Made by a program: the position numbers and the translations under genes. DNA of 64,000 nt. Origin: Archilochus colubris. Its lineage: Eukaryota; Chordata; Aves; Apodiformes; Trochilidae. The stretch is taken from the NCBI GenBank assembly GCA_023079485.1, contig CM041083.1:176842480-176906479 (forward strand), written 5' to 3'. Below the pieces are notes generated by a model that did no database searches, was not told the origin of the DNA, and saw only the letters and a list, made by a program, of their open reading frames with translations. This document shows, one piece after another, positions 1 to 12,792 of this stretch; position 1 is the first letter of the stretch; each line of letters begins with the position of its first letter.

Positions 1-2
1 AC

Positions 3-133
3 CTTGGCTCCTGCTGCTGCAGTTACACCCTGAAGAGTGTCTTGAGTTTTAGTGCCCATTAGTGATGTCTTGGTCACTCTTTCTCTCTGCCTGTGCCGAC
101 ATTCTAAGCAGTTTCTCACAGCCACACAACAAA
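3..133 (-). CDS. NBEA: NBEA exon at window edge
   Basis: 131 nt: two bases completing Val, then 43 codons (segment residues 1195-1237) starting CCVAVRNCLECRHRQRERV and ending GVTAAAGAK. Acceptor cttag at 134-135. The left end is called at position 3 because positions 1-2 read GT on the minus strand and the frame closes on a whole codon. Only those two donor bases are visible, so the exon could run further. The first half is strongly conserved; the second half differs from the mammalian sequence as I remember it. Confidence 0.85.
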
Positions 134-1221
134 CTAAGAAGAAGTTAGGAAAATGCTACAAATTAGAATATTTTCTAATCAATATATTCAGAACATTAAT
201 TAGCAGCTTGTATGTCTAGTTTAACAAGTCAATAGCCATGTCCAAATAGTAAAGTGCCACATAGCTGTCATATTAGACTGTGTCAGTACCAAGAAAGAAT
301 TCTGGTGGCTTAATAAATTATTTAGTTGACTAATAAAATGTTTTATATAACTGCTATATCACTATACTAAAATTTGAAAATGATCACTCCATGAACTGGA
401 GCTTTTCTATCTTATTCATCAGTTATCAACACGTAAAATTTAAAGGTATTTATGTACAGATGAAATAGGAAAAAAAAATAGTAGGTTGTAATTTAGAATT
501 TGGTAAAAACTGATAACTGAGAAGAAACTACAAGTTTTTATATCAGTATAATTATCAATGACCTAATGAATGGTACAAGTAGTAACAGGACAAAACTTGA
601 GTACAAAAATGATGCATTTGAGAGGTGAAAAAGTAGGAAGGATATAACATTAGCAAAAAAGAATCATGCCAGATGACAGCCAAAATTTAATCTTCTCAAG
701 GATAAAGTGGTAAAATATGAATAGTTTGAATTATTCATAATTTTTAAAAATTTCATAAATTAACTTTAACAGTATATAGCATATAGTAAATGGTGAAGAG
801 AGGCGCCAGACTGTTGCCACATATATTAAGGTCTACATTGCTGGCACACGCATCACATGCTTTGAATTTTACATAATATATGAGTAGTGTTCCAAATCCA
901 TGGACACGTGCATAAGGAAACCTGCAATAGGCAGGTAGCAAAGCAATGAGAGAAAAAAAAGTCTCCTTACTTACTTATATTAAATGTTTTTACTCCTCCA
1001 AAATACATAAAAATTGAGAGACATAATTTCAGACATGTTATTTTAACTTATTCTTGTGCCTAAATAGAATAAACTTTAAAAATATATCAAATCAATAATA
1101 GATGGGATTTTCATCACATCATATTCAGCACAAGTCCTCTCTTACTTGTGTCACTATTTGATCCATCTGTAGCTCAGTGATCTGTGAGTAATTATTTAAT
1201 AGATACTGTCTGCCAACTTAC
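134..1221 (-). other. NBEA: Intron, 1.1 kb
   Basis: GT-AG intron, AT-rich. I looked for a second copy of the neighbouring exon and saw none; no repeat recognised. Confidence 0.8.
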
Positions 1222-1402
1222 CAAGCCTTAGGCACTGTCGCATTAGACCTCCAGAAGACATGTTTTTTTCAGCTTCAATCTCACTAAAATTTAGAGAACT
1301 GGCAAATACCAGTACATCAACCATTGCCATCAGACGGCTGAGAAAAGTTACTGCTGTCTCTGCTGACATTCCTTGTGTCACTTCAATATTTTCCAATTCA
1401 GT
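1222..1402 (-). CDS. NBEA: NBEA exon: second helical region
   Basis: 181 nt: 60 codons (segment residues 1134-1193) from [20 protein letters not shown] to GLMRQCLRL, plus one base (G) of a split Val codon. Acceptor AG at 1403-1404, donor GTAAGT. Highly conserved [20 protein letters not shown]. Confidence 0.96.
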
Positions 1403-3734
1403 CTTTAAAAGAAGATAATTGAATTAAACAGTTTGAACACAACTGAAATACAAAGGCAGCACATACACATGGACATCTAAATTGTTATGCTCAATGACAA
1501 CTACATTTAAGTGTTATTTTAAAATCTCCTGTTACCACTGACATAAACTGATTGAAATTCAAAGACAGCATTTACGAGTGAGAAAGTTATTTCTGTTTAC
1601 ATGCTGTAACAGACAAGAAAAAGTCTGATATAAATGGGAAAATTATTAGCAATTACATAAAGACAAAGTGTGGCCAGAAAGTAAAACAGTGTATGGTTTA
1701 TAAGGGTGCAACTTACTATTACATTCTTCCATAGGCTAAGCAAACTGGCAGGTAACAAATGAAGGTAATCCCTGTCTGTAAAGCTTTTATCTTCCTTTAG
1801 ATAAAAAAGTAAATGTGAGGAGTAGAGTGGCAAAAAACAGTTTTGCCCTGTTCCTATGAATTGATTCTCCCTGGGAATGCTTATACCATACAGGAACCAG
1901 ATGGATTCCAGTTCCTCTGGGGGTGAGATGACAACAGCAGCGGGAGCAAGGGGGGAAGTAAAATGTGACAAATTATATGGTGTGAGGCTCACATTTCCCA
2001 GGGAATGGCCTGTTCTTTCTTTATGTAGCATTGGACTCTCCTTAATGGGAATCCACAGAAAAATGCTGCCTGAATCCAACATTTCTAAAATCTAAAAGAG
2101 AGTCAAATTGTTTTTCTCCAAAAAGATACTTAGATGTCCAGAGAGTTGTGTTTTCAAATGTATTCAGGTGTCTAATAGTAAGTAAGTAAGTGAGTAAACA
2201 GGAATTTTAATTAAAATATATATATACATATATATTTGAAAACATTTACCTCTGGCTCTATGCAAAATCGAAAACAGGGTTTAGTACTTGACTGTGCCCA
2301 CATTTACATGCTTAAATAGTATTTTCAAAATGGTTTACAGATGGTTGATTCTTATTGCTAACAAAATTTCAGATCACAGTGCTTTGCTGAACACAGAGTT
2401 CATTCCCTTTGAAAAATATTACTTACTTAATTTGCTTATTTTTATTCATTTCTTAGTATTATCAATTAAAAATATTTTGTGATTTTAAGGCAATATAGAA
2501 ATATAGAAAAAAAAAAAATCCTTATTTCCATACTTCTAAAAAATTCTTATCCTCACCCATGGATCATTTTTAGAATATTTTATCAGAAATTTAAAAATCT
2601 CAAATGGTGTCAATCAGTATTAAGGAAATTACAGTTTTGAAAAATGAAAGATAGAATGTGGCATGTGTCACCACAATGACAGATACTGCTTCATTTAATT
2701 TTTCAGTCACATGAGTGATTTGGGAAGGGCTGTCATCTGTCTGCCCTGCCCCAAAACATCAGAAAAATGGTAAAATGACAACTCTCAGAAGAACTCTTTC
2801 TAGCCTATCTGCTTTAGCCATGTTTCCCTTGCTTAGTGTGTGTACTCCTACTTTTTGGAACAATAAATTGCTGGGTTTTTATAACAGACTAGAACTTAAT
2901 TTTTGAAAGAAAATAGATTTGCAAAAATCTGTAGCCATAACAATCTGGTAAAAAAACCCATAGGTGTTTACAGAGACATGAACTTTAAAGTCATACATGA
3001 ATTAACATCAGGCTTGCTAACAGCCAGCAAACTGCCTGCTGTTGATTTTTCTCAAGCTTCAACTGTATTGCATCAATCATAGTCTTAATCCTTCTCAGAT
3101 CATGGATTGGTGTTTGGGGTTTTTTTGCAAGTTCTGTAATAAATTTTAATAAATGCACTAGGATATTTTAACAAGACTTTCGCAAACTTGCTTGGATGGA
3201 AGCAAAAGGAGACTGACATTATTTACAGAAAAACTGACAATCAGTTCTACCTTTTAAATTCAGCACATTGATACTCTCTTAATGTTTAAAATAATCTCCA
3301 TTGGTGATAAAACTGCTTTCAAGCTTTAGTATTATTTTAAATAGGTGATGCTCAAAAACTCTTTAAAAACTGAACTGATCACCATTTCATGATTACTCAA
3401 TGTACTTTAAGAATGCTAAAAATTTTCGTGTACAATAAATATTATAAAGGCCTAAAGAGTTTTTCTATTAACAACCACATTTATAACAAATTATCTCACA
3501 GACTGCCTATATCTACAGGTAGATAACAGTCATCATGATATTTAATGCCTTAATTTACTCAAAGGAAACGTGCTAGAAAAATTTCCTGTTTGCATCTCAC
3601 ATATTTCTATTCAAATCCTACTATATGATATCAGAAAATAATAGCAGTACTAAAAAAAGTGAAAATATCAAATGATCAAAAATAAGGTATTTTTGAAAAG
3701 TGCAAAAACTGAAACTTACAGCAGCAATACTAAC
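1403..3734 (-). other. NBEA: Intron, 2.3 kb, downstream of the microexon
   Basis: GT-AG intron. The minus-strand frame 1597-2082 is open for 161 codons but is not recognised. A short AT microsatellite lies at about 2217-2236. No transposable element recognised. Confidence 0.8.
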
Positions 3735-3743
3735 CTTAGAACC
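3735..3743 (-). CDS. NBEA: NBEA 9-nt microexon (Gly-Ser-Lys)
   Basis: Nine nucleotides, GGTTCTAAG, encode GSK (segment residues 1131-1133). An AG acceptor (minus-strand context GTCCAG) lies immediately upstream and a GTTAGT donor immediately downstream. The flanking exons end and begin on whole codons (...SAATSPT and TELENIEV...), so inclusion adds exactly three residues. The resulting [14 protein letters not shown] matches what I recall for mammalian NBEA, which is what led me to search the intron. Just upstream are a TTGCATG (RBFOX-type) motif and a UGC 9-11 nt before the exon, in pyrimidine-rich sequence. Confidence 0.88.
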
Positions 3744-3748
3744 CTGGA

Positions 3749-3755
3749 CATGCAA
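3749..3755 (-). promoter_or_regulatory. RBFOX/SRRM4-type motif upstream of microexon
   Basis: The minus strand reads TTGCATG here, ending 6 nt before the microexon. UGCAUG binds RBFOX proteins, and a UGC near the 3' splice site in pyrimidine-rich sequence is the recognised SRRM4 (nSR100) context for neural microexons. That it functions here is inference. Confidence 0.55.
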
Positions 3756-6700
3756 CAGACAAAACAGACAACAGATCACAACAATAAAAGAAAAAGAAAA
3801 TTAATTAAGTTAACTAAAAATACAATGCAAAATTGAAGCAAATTAGTATCTTGGATTTATACATTTGTTAAGTTTATAATTAAAACAGCAAAACATTTCA
3901 GCTCAGCATGAACATTCAAAAAGAAAGACTTTTAAGAGAGCTATGCACAGGGAAAGGAAAACTGCAAATCTTGTATTATTATGGACTTCATGTAAACTCT
4001 GATTCTTCCAAGCCATTGTACATCCTTGATACAGCACACAGAGCAATTTCATGAAGCAATGTAAGGCAAAGTAATGTGTTCACTGATTATATAGAAATAA
4101 AACGATTGTTGCACAACAAGCCACTTAACTGAAATGTAATAAAGTAGTTAATCTTTGTATGAGGAAGTAAATATGTTTAAAATGCTTTGACAAAACAAAT
4201 GTAAATCACAAAAAGCAAACTGGCTCTCTATGCATAATGCTCCTTCCTTTGAAGCAACACATAACTCTCTATATTACATCTGGGTACAATTTTTTCAATA
4301 TAAACTAATATCATACTGTATATCTCAATGCTTTTGAACCACAGGAAAAAAGTACAGATTCACTAGGCCTTGGGGACTTTTTTAGTCTTCAAATTTCAGT
4401 GCTCTCTATTAAAAAGCTATGTAAAAAATTTATGGTTTAAGTTTAGGATCTCTTATCGCAATAGGCTAGGAACTAATCCTTCAGTTTTCCCTAGTTACAC
4501 TTTAAAAAGAGAAAGAAACTGAATTTCCCAGATTATGTCAGTATTTTGCCATTTAAATAGTGGAGAAATCTAATATAATGAAAAGCAAATGTTTTCTGTC
4601 CCTTTTGAACAGAAAATACCATGTTCAACCAGTTTTTAACTGTACCAGCCTGGTAGCTGGATACACCTCAAGAATTAACCTATAATTATTTTCTTCTGAT
4701 TGATGATATTTACATCCATGGGCCACTGCTGAATCTCAGAATTGTTCTAGATCATGCAGTACTTGTGGCATCATGTAAGTCATGAACATGATAATGCTAA
4801 TGCTATATACAGGACATACAGAAAAAATTATCTCATCTTGGTATTTACATGACAGACTTAATAAGGCTGTCTTTAAATATTTAATTCAATTTTGTAGACA
4901 GCTGTTGATATAACACCAGCAACCCTCAGATCACAATTTAGGAACCGCTGTTTTACCTGCTTTAAGCAAAAATTAGAATTACAGACATCACACCCTAAGT
5001 GAAAAAAACAAAAGTAGTTGCAAAGGGTCTGGAAATCTACTCCCATTTGTCACAAATATTTCAACTTCTCAAATTTCTTTTGCCTTACTCAATGTCCATG
5101 GCCTTGTCATGGCTGCTTTCCTTGCAGTAAGGAAGGATTATTTCAAGTTCCTATCTAGTAAATGGTGTGCTTTCTCTAACAGGCCCCCAAATATGCTTTT
5201 TTCACACTTTGTGCACCATCTTAAAATGTCTTTCTTATAGCTCTATTTAAACAAAAGCCTAAAAGACCACCCCCACTGAAATAAATAAATAAAATAAAAA
5301 GCCCATGGTTATTTTATATTTTATTACCTCCTTTTAGTATTGTCAGAGCTATCTAATATGTTCCAATTTAACAAACAAGACATCAGAATCAGCACTGAAA
5401 CACATACCAGCCTACATTGTAAAACATCAAAACTGATTATTTTTTTTTAATATTTGCTTCCATTGTAATTGTCAACCCTTTAAAAAACATCAGAATTTGA
5501 AGCAAGTCTTTGTACAGCCCCTGAAACACAACCCGTGAGTGGTACAGAACTGAAATCTAGGGAAATACTAAAACATGAGGGAATAGATGGGTGTAAATTG
5601 CAGTAAATTTTTGCCTGTATTCCATATAAATATATAACCTTCTGTCTACTCTTTAGCCACTTACAGATTTGAGAGTGGTTTTGTTTTGGTTGGGTTTGTT
5701 TTTTTCTTTTTTTTATTCATACTCATACATAAAGGCTCTGATGCACAGCACTATTCAGATAATCTTACACAAGAAAAAGAAAAAGAAAAAAATGAAGGTG
5801 AACGGCAGATTTTCTACATGAATTCAGTAGTGAGAAAATTCTACAGTAGAGAAGGGAGTAATTTCCCACCCAACCCAAGAGAATTACCCTTTCACTAAAA
5901 ATATTAGCTATGCAAAGGAAAAAGCATTTTTGAAATGTGAAATTCACCAATTACCTTTTTTTTTTTTTTTTTTAAGAGAAACTATGACAGTCCTGCTGTT
6001 TCAGCAAGGGAGAGAACACAATACAGAATTTTTCCACAAAAGAAAAAATATTTGCAATTTCTCCAGTACTCTGAAAGTCATTTTGCTAGATTTAACTATT
6101 GGTTCTTTTCTGCCCATTACCTTAACTTAAGCATCTAATATTAAGAGTCGATTCTACTAATGAGAAATAGGTAAAATGCCTTTAAAAATGAGAGGTAATG
6201 GTACAAATGTAATAACAATTAACTGTATAGCAAACTTAAGAGAGTTCTGTAACATGTTTAAGACTATTGAAGAATCAGGAGCCCAGGATGAGGCTTCACT
6301 TAAACTCAAGACACACTGAAGTCAAGGGACTGTGGATAGGTAGGAGTGTGAGACCAATAAAGGTGCTATGTGTTTCTGTGTCATCTTTGTTAGAAAAAAA
6401 CCCAAAGCTACCTCATTAAAAGAAGCTGGATTCAGCTCCAATCATTGCAGTCAGGGTACCCTAACGTATCTGGCTGAGCATCCACAAGATGTCTGCATCA
6501 GAGACAGGTGAACCATTTGCTTTCATCTGGTAGATCTCCATTTGGCTAAGACTCTAGTCCATATATAAGTGCTTCAGTTGGATACCTCAATTTACCTCAT
6601 TCTTTTCCTGAATTCCATTCTATCATCCTGAAGTAAAAGTGTAAAATGACCTTTCCTGTCTGTTACATAGCCTTTTAGCTCCTGTATTTCACTGTTCCAG

Positions 6701-7574
6701 AACAAAATGTAAATTGTTTTTAGAAGCTGCTGTCAAAATGTCCTGTGCCACAAATACAACACCCTACTACTTTAAAATTTCCACATGGTCCCAAAAGGCC
6801 TTTATTGGGAATATTTGAGAAGCTTCATGAAAGCGAAAAAAAGAACAAATGAAGTAAAAAGAGCTTATAGTTGTTGATAAATTGAATTGTATTCTATGGG
6901 ATATACAAAATGTGAGGGTTCTGAAAACCCAGAAACTTCCAAAGAATACACATGGAGGATCAGAGGCTTCCAAAGACAGACAAACTGAAGAAGACAATGA
7001 CTTTTGATGGATTCAAACAGGCACACCAGGAGATACGACTCAAGCACAGATGATACGATTAATAAGGACATGATTAACCACTCCTTTCATAATATAAACA
7101 GAAAGGTACATAGACCTTATATATTAAGTAGGCTTAAAAAAGACAAAGACAAGAAGTGCTTCAAAGGTTATATAATTACTTTGTCAGACTCCATGCCATA
7201 AGATATTAGGGAAACTAAAAGTGTAAGTAGCTTCAATTAGATAAAATTAGATGAGATCTAGAAGTATAAATTCCTTAGTAATTATTAAACATGACAACCC
7301 AGCTCCCTCTCTAGTTATTAAACTCCTAAATGCTGAAATGAAGTATTACTAGAGCAATCAATATGCTTGCTAAGCCTTCTACATTTGGACATAGGCAGCA
7401 TACAGCCCCTTTTGAAGGCAGACTGCTAAACGAACTGGGCCCTTGGGCTGACCCAGAAAGGCAGCTTCCACAATGCTTTTGTAACAGTAGTGCAGTAGTG
7501 ACTGACTGGACTTCTTGTACAACGTCCATTTTAAATTTCAGAATCAAAAAATTGCACAGAACATCAAAATCAAA

Positions 7575-7607
7575 CAGAATCACAGAATGGTTGAGGCTGG
7601 AAGGAAT
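7575..7607 (-). mobile_element. CR1 LINE, 3' end stub
   Basis: A short match to the antisense of the CR1 3' end: 'cagaatcacagaatgg' followed by 'ttgaggctggaagg'. It points opposite to the next CR1 piece. Confidence 0.75.
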
Positions 7608-7721
7608 TTGTAAAATGCAGCACAAAATTTGGAGTGTTTATCTTGGGGGAAAAAAGTGACATTAATGTAATTAACTAGAAACAGTAGGTTCCATCTGAAA
7701 AGCAAAAATTACTTTTTCAGT

Positions 7722-7908
7722 TATGAGGTGTCTGAGCACTGGCACATGTTGCCCAGAGGGGGGGTGGAATCTCCATCCTTGGAGATACTACTCAAAAGCC
7801 ATCTGAACACAGTCCTGGGCAGCTTGACCTAGGTGTTCATAGCTGGGCAAGTTGGACCAGATGTCTTCCAGAGGTCCATTCCAGCCTCAGCCTGTCTGTG
7901 ATTCTTTG
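7722..7908 (+). mobile_element. CR1 LINE, 3' fragment
   Basis: Sense-oriented CR1 3' part: 'gttgcccagaggg', 'ctccatccttggagat', 'cagtcctgggcagc', ending in the degraded tail 'tgtgattctttga'. Confidence 0.85.
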
Positions 7909-9280
7909 AATTGGTGAGGTAAAGACAGTATTGGCTCTTTCCTTCCTTCACTGTTACTTTGGCAGAAAGTATCACTAGAAAGGCTTGCCATAAGCATTTT
8001 TATGCAGTGAAGGCATTATATTTATCTTCCAATGAGTATCTTTTGGAAGGAGAGTGAGACAGTCTTTTGTAACTGATGTAAGCACTGGACTACCTTGCCC
8101 TTACAAGTCTGAGAAGAAATATATTCCTAACCAGAGTTTATCCATTTCCTCCAGAGCAGAGCAATATTGAGGCAAGAGTAGCTTCTCTAAGAAGGAGGAC
8201 GGATGTGCTGGGCCCCTGGTAGCTCTCACAGTGATGAATAAATGATGAATGAATTCCCCTTCCTGCTCGTGTTTATGGATGGGGAATGACAGAAGAGGAA
8301 TGCAGCTGATGGGAGGGAAGAAGCTCTCTGCTAGGTGGAAATGATTATGAAATAATCATCTAGATGACAATGGTTAATTCCAGGTTAAGTCAATTTGTGA
8401 TTTTATCAATTACTTCTGGACAATCGCTTTTTTTTCTCTTTTAAAATTCCACAGAGTAGCATTTATTCAGTTTGAAACCAGCAACTGATCTTTTAATGAC
8501 TTAGTTTATTTCAGAATTTCTTCTTCTTTTATTATCCCAAACAGATGGTAAAACTGAGCAATTATATAATACATGCAGTCCCCATGTAGTGGAGAAATTA
8601 ATGCATAAACACAAATTTTAAGATTTAGTCTTTTGTATCGAGGCCTGAAAATCTCTGCTATTGTACAAAGTTAGTATCAACACACAGTATTTTAACATAT
8701 GGATGTGGAATTTATAATGGTGCATCAGGTATCTGTCTGTGCATATATATTTATTATCCACAATAGAGGCAAATGGTGAACTTCAAAACTGTTATTGTGC
8801 TGAATGGCTCTGCAGTGTCATAATCCAGGATAAAAGCTAAAAACACCAAGACTGTTCAATGGAACTGCAACCTAATTAATGCTGTGCCTGTTTAATACAT
8901 GTATATAAAAGATGGCAAAGAAATCATCTTAATTATGTCTAAAAGGTTTGTTTTTAAAAAAATTTCTCAAAGTCTTTTTAACTAAAGACTGATGTCTTTA
9001 ACTACAGCCTGCATGTCAAGATAGTTTGGTGTGTCCTCCCTCCTCCTTTCAATTTCTAGAACTGAAGCACATGCAAAATCTTTTATACAGCAACCTTGAT
9101 GTCATTCTTTGTGGCTAAGGAAAAATGAAGTTTTTCCTGTGAGCACTTTTGCTCAAAGCAAATATTTCCACAATTAATAAAGTAAAAACAGTAAAGACAC
9201 AGCATTTAACCATTAATTACCTGGCTGAAAGTCACATTAATGTTTACCCACCATACATTCCTAACTTTCTAATGAAACAG

Positions 9281-9646
9281 TCATAGAATCATAGAATAGA
9301 ATCATAGAATTGGCTGGGTTGGAAGGGACCTCAGAGATCATCAAGTCCAACCCTTGATCCACTACTGCTGCAGTTACCAGACCATGGCACTGAGTGCCAC
9401 ATCCAGTCTCTTTTTAAATATCTCCAGGGATGGAGAATCCACTACTTCCCTGGGCAGCCCATTCCAATGCTGGATCACTCTTTCCGTAAAGAAATTCTTT
9501 CTAATATCTAACCTAAACTTCCTCTGACACAACTTAAGTCCATGCCCTCTTGTCTTGTTGAAAGTCGTTTGGCAAAAGAGCCCAACCCCCACCTGGCTAC
9601 ACCCTCCTTTCAGGTAGTTGTTGAGAGCGATGAGGTCTCCCCTGAG
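9281..9646 (-). mobile_element. CR1 LINE, 3' fragment
   Basis: Starts with the CR1 tail 'tcatagaatcatagaat', then 'gggttggaagggacctc'. It continues through the antisense 3' UTR with 'cagtctctttttaaat' and 'ctgggcagcccattcca'. Its subfamily (with 'accatggcactgagtgcc') resembles the piece at 41.2 kb. It abuts a second CR1 in the same orientation. Confidence 0.93.
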
Positions 9647-10134
9647 TCATAGAATCACAGAATCACAGAATGGTTTGGGTTGGAAGGGACCTTAAAAATC
9701 ATCTAGTTCCAACCCCCTGCCATGGGCAGGGACACTTCCCACTATACCTGGTTGCTCAAAGCCCCATCCAACCTCTCTTTGAACACTTGCAAGGATGTGG
9801 CATCCACAGCCTTCCTGGGCAACCTATTCCAATGTCTCACCATCTTCACACTAGAGAGTTTCTTCCTAATGTATAACTTAAATCTACCGTTTTCCAATTT
9901 AAAATCATTACCCTTTGACCTATCACTACAAGGCCTTGTGAAAAGCCCCTCTTCCCCTCTTTAGTTTTCTTGCAAACTCCCTTCAGGTACTAGAAGGCCA
10001 CTATAAAATAAAGTCTCCCTGGAGCCTTCTCTTTTCCAGGCTGAACAATTCCAACTCTCTCAGCCTGCCCTTGTGGAAGAGGTGCTCCAGCCCCCTGATG
10101 ATTTTTGTGGCCTTCCTCTGGACTTGCTCCAACA
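9647..10134 (-). mobile_element. CR1 LINE, 3' fragment
   Basis: A second minus-oriented CR1, from 'tcatagaatcacagaat' through 'gggttggaagggacctta' to 'ggacttgctccaac'. It lies directly against the end of the preceding CR1, so one of the two may have inserted into the other. Confidence 0.93.
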
Positions 10135-11007
10135 ACTGCAAAATAGTTCCTTTCACTAGCTAACTAAAAGTAATGTCAAGTAGCCTCAACTGCTAAATGG
10201 CTAGAGCAAGGAACAGAGTTTTCAGTGCAAAACTCCATCTGTAGCCTTCAGTGCCCACCAGCCACATCACTTTGGAGGAGCCTTTCCCCCTTCTCAGCCT
10301 CACTTTCTCCCCTGTCAAAGACCTGTAATAGGCAATACTACCTGCAAATGCTCATGGGATGTTAAAATAAATTATTTAGTGTGAAAGACATAGTTACAGA
10401 TATTATATGCAAAGCCAAGACATCACATTCAGATACTGTGATTACTATTGACAATAATGCAACTGTGATCTATTTTTACAACATGCTAAGAAGATCAGAG
10501 TTGATAAAAAAATCAGCCTATTTCAGCATAAGATTAAAAATAATAATAATTAAAAAATGGTCAGAACCTAATTAAACGAAGAAGTAAACAGAGTAGTGAA
10601 TGGATGACTTCTGGTATCATTTGGCATGCAAACAAATGATGCCCAAACAAAACAGCTTTATGAATATCAGTGACTAGCAATCATAAATTATGTATTTTTT
10701 TTACATCAATAACTTGCAGCCATGATCCTGTTAATTCTTTTCTTTTAAATAAAATAATAAATATTTCTAAAAATATTATTCTCATTTAGTACTACTTCTT
10801 GAAGAAAATTAATTTGAATCAAATGCAAAATATTATAAATCCTCAGTGTATCAAAGCTTAACAGTTTTGCTTATAAACTAAAGGTTTTTTAAGCAGTTTG
10901 TAGAGAGGAGCAAGAGTTACTAAAGACAAAAATTCAGCTTCAAATAGTGGTTTGTATTAGTAAAAACAATTTGTAATATGACCACTAGGTGGAAATATTG
11001 TACTTAC

Positions 11008-11161
11008 AGTTGGGGATGTGGCTGCTGACAGCAACGGTAAAATTCCTCCACAAGCAATAATAATGTTGTCTACCATCTGGGAAATGAGGTGTATTGTGTT
11101 GTGTACAAAAATAATATTTTCATTGCTATTGACGAAGTCCATCACAGACTTTGTGGAGTGA
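11008..11161 (-). CDS. NBEA: NBEA exon: second helical region
   Basis: 154 nt: one base completing Ser, 51 codons (segment residues 1080-1130) from [18 protein letters not shown] to LLSAATSPT. Acceptor gcag, donor GTAAGT. It ends on a whole codon, immediately before the 9-nt microexon in the transcript. Confidence 0.96.
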
Positions 11162-12574
11162 CTGCAAGAACAGAGGAAAGGATGGGTTAAAACCAAATAG
11201 CTAAAACAGAAGCTGAGGTAAATTTATCCTTCACAACCAGACCGTGAATGTTTCTTTGATATAAAGGAAAAATCCTCCCTACAAAACTTTGCATGTAAAT
11301 TGTCTAAAAATATGAACAGGAATACTCTACTGAGCAAATTGATTGCTGTCTATTTTCACACCTGGAGGAGTTTGAGATGCCCAGCTGAGAACAACAGCTT
11401 ACAAACCTTTTATTCCCACCAATTAGTACTTCACAGGCAGTTCTTCTGAAAGCAGTGGGGCTCTTTCTTCAGCAAGAAAGTTATTACTTATTATTAAGAG
11501 TTTACCATTCAGCATCAGTACCATTTGAAGCACCCTTTTAACAAGCGCTTGTGTTTTAAAAAAAGAAACTTGATAATGTGGTGATACCTTGATCTAATAT
11601 TTAACTTTGGTAACTAATATTAAATTTAGCATTAATAATAGCTTTGCAAGCCACAGCCACTAATAAGAAGCTGAAATCTCAGCAGGTCATAATTGGTGAG
11701 AAATTGTCCCATGAAGCAGTCACTTCCCAAAACTACGAAACATCATTAAAATATTGAGGAATACTCAGTCTGTAAGTATGTTCTTTTGCCAAAGCAACAT
11801 TCTTGCCAGCCAGCAAACAAAAATTAACAGCTTCATTTGAAAATATACAAACTGAAGTCTAATCTCCAGGCAGTACCCAAATAAAACAATAAATCCCTCC
11901 TACACCTTCAGACAAAAAACCCAAACAAACAAACAAAAAAACACAAAAAACCATCTATTTCATAGTGACTATCACAGAACAGTTCAACAAATGGAAATTA
12001 AATGCAATATAAATTGATCACTTGATATAAATAGGCTCAGGTTTTCTGAAAATGGACTGTTTGTCTGGGAAATCAGAATAAATAGTCTGTTATACCCAAG
12101 GGCTTTGATAAGAGTACTTTACTAAGTATTTCTGTTCAAGTGTAAGAAAACTCCATAAATATGACCACCAAGACTTAACTAACACTAGGAGCATGGCACC
12201 ACCAAAAGCCAATTGGAGGGAGTGATTCCTTAGAAAACATTATAGGAAAGAGATTTTATTCATAAGGTATGGAGGTAGAGAAGCTCTCTTCTAACTGATA
12301 AGTTGAAAAAAATGTCCACGAGCAAACATACATTCTTCCTTATGCCTGAAACAAAAGAGGCAGATTCTAATGCTGAAAGAACAGCTTAGTTTAGTTAGGT
12401 ACGTGTGAGTTACACAATTTTTCAAGAAAACATAAACTGTTACCTGTGAAATAGAGCTGTTACAGGTTGGGAAGGGGTGAAAAGTGAAGATACAGGAGGG
12501 CACTTCAGCTAACACCAGGTGTTTCCCTTTCCCCTACCTACAAAAGGGGAGTTCAAGAAGAACCAACCACCTAC
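11162..12574 (-). other. NBEA: Intron, 1.4 kb
   Basis: GT-AG intron, AT-rich, with an A/C low-complexity stretch at about 11914-11952. No other element recognised. Confidence 0.8.
11914..11952. repeat. A/C low-complexity tract
   Basis: 'caaacaaacaaac' within A-rich sequence, about 40 bp. Confidence 0.9.
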
Positions 12575-12792
12575 CTTCTCCAAACATGTACATCTGTTTC
12601 TAGTGCAAAAAGCAAGTCTGTCAGCAGCCTCTGGTGCATGGGAGACCATTTGAACTCTGGGATACGAAACATGGTTGTGCGTGGGCCAGGACTGAACTGC
12701 CGCCGCTGCTCCTCTGTCATCGGCATTCCTCGAAATCCCAAGTCAACGCGTAAGTCCCGGTCTTGCTGGGTGACTGAGCGACCCTGCACTGC
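12575..12792 (-). CDS. NBEA: NBEA exon: second helical region, start
   Basis: 218 nt: 72 codons (segment residues 1007-1078) from [18 protein letters not shown] to LETDVHVWR, plus two bases (AG) of a split Ser codon. Acceptor tgtag, donor GTAGGT. It contains [19 protein letters not shown], a strong NBEA marker. The exon is GC-richer than its surroundings. Confidence 0.97.

Larger units (their letters stand above)
3744..11007 (-). other. NBEA: Intron, 7.3 kb, upstream of the microexon
   Basis: GT-AG intron holding CR1 pieces in both orientations (7575-7607 minus, 7722-7908 plus, 9281-9646 and 9647-10134 minus). The 3.7-5.9 kb part next to the microexon is AT-rich and free of recognised repeats. 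Confidence 0.85.
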
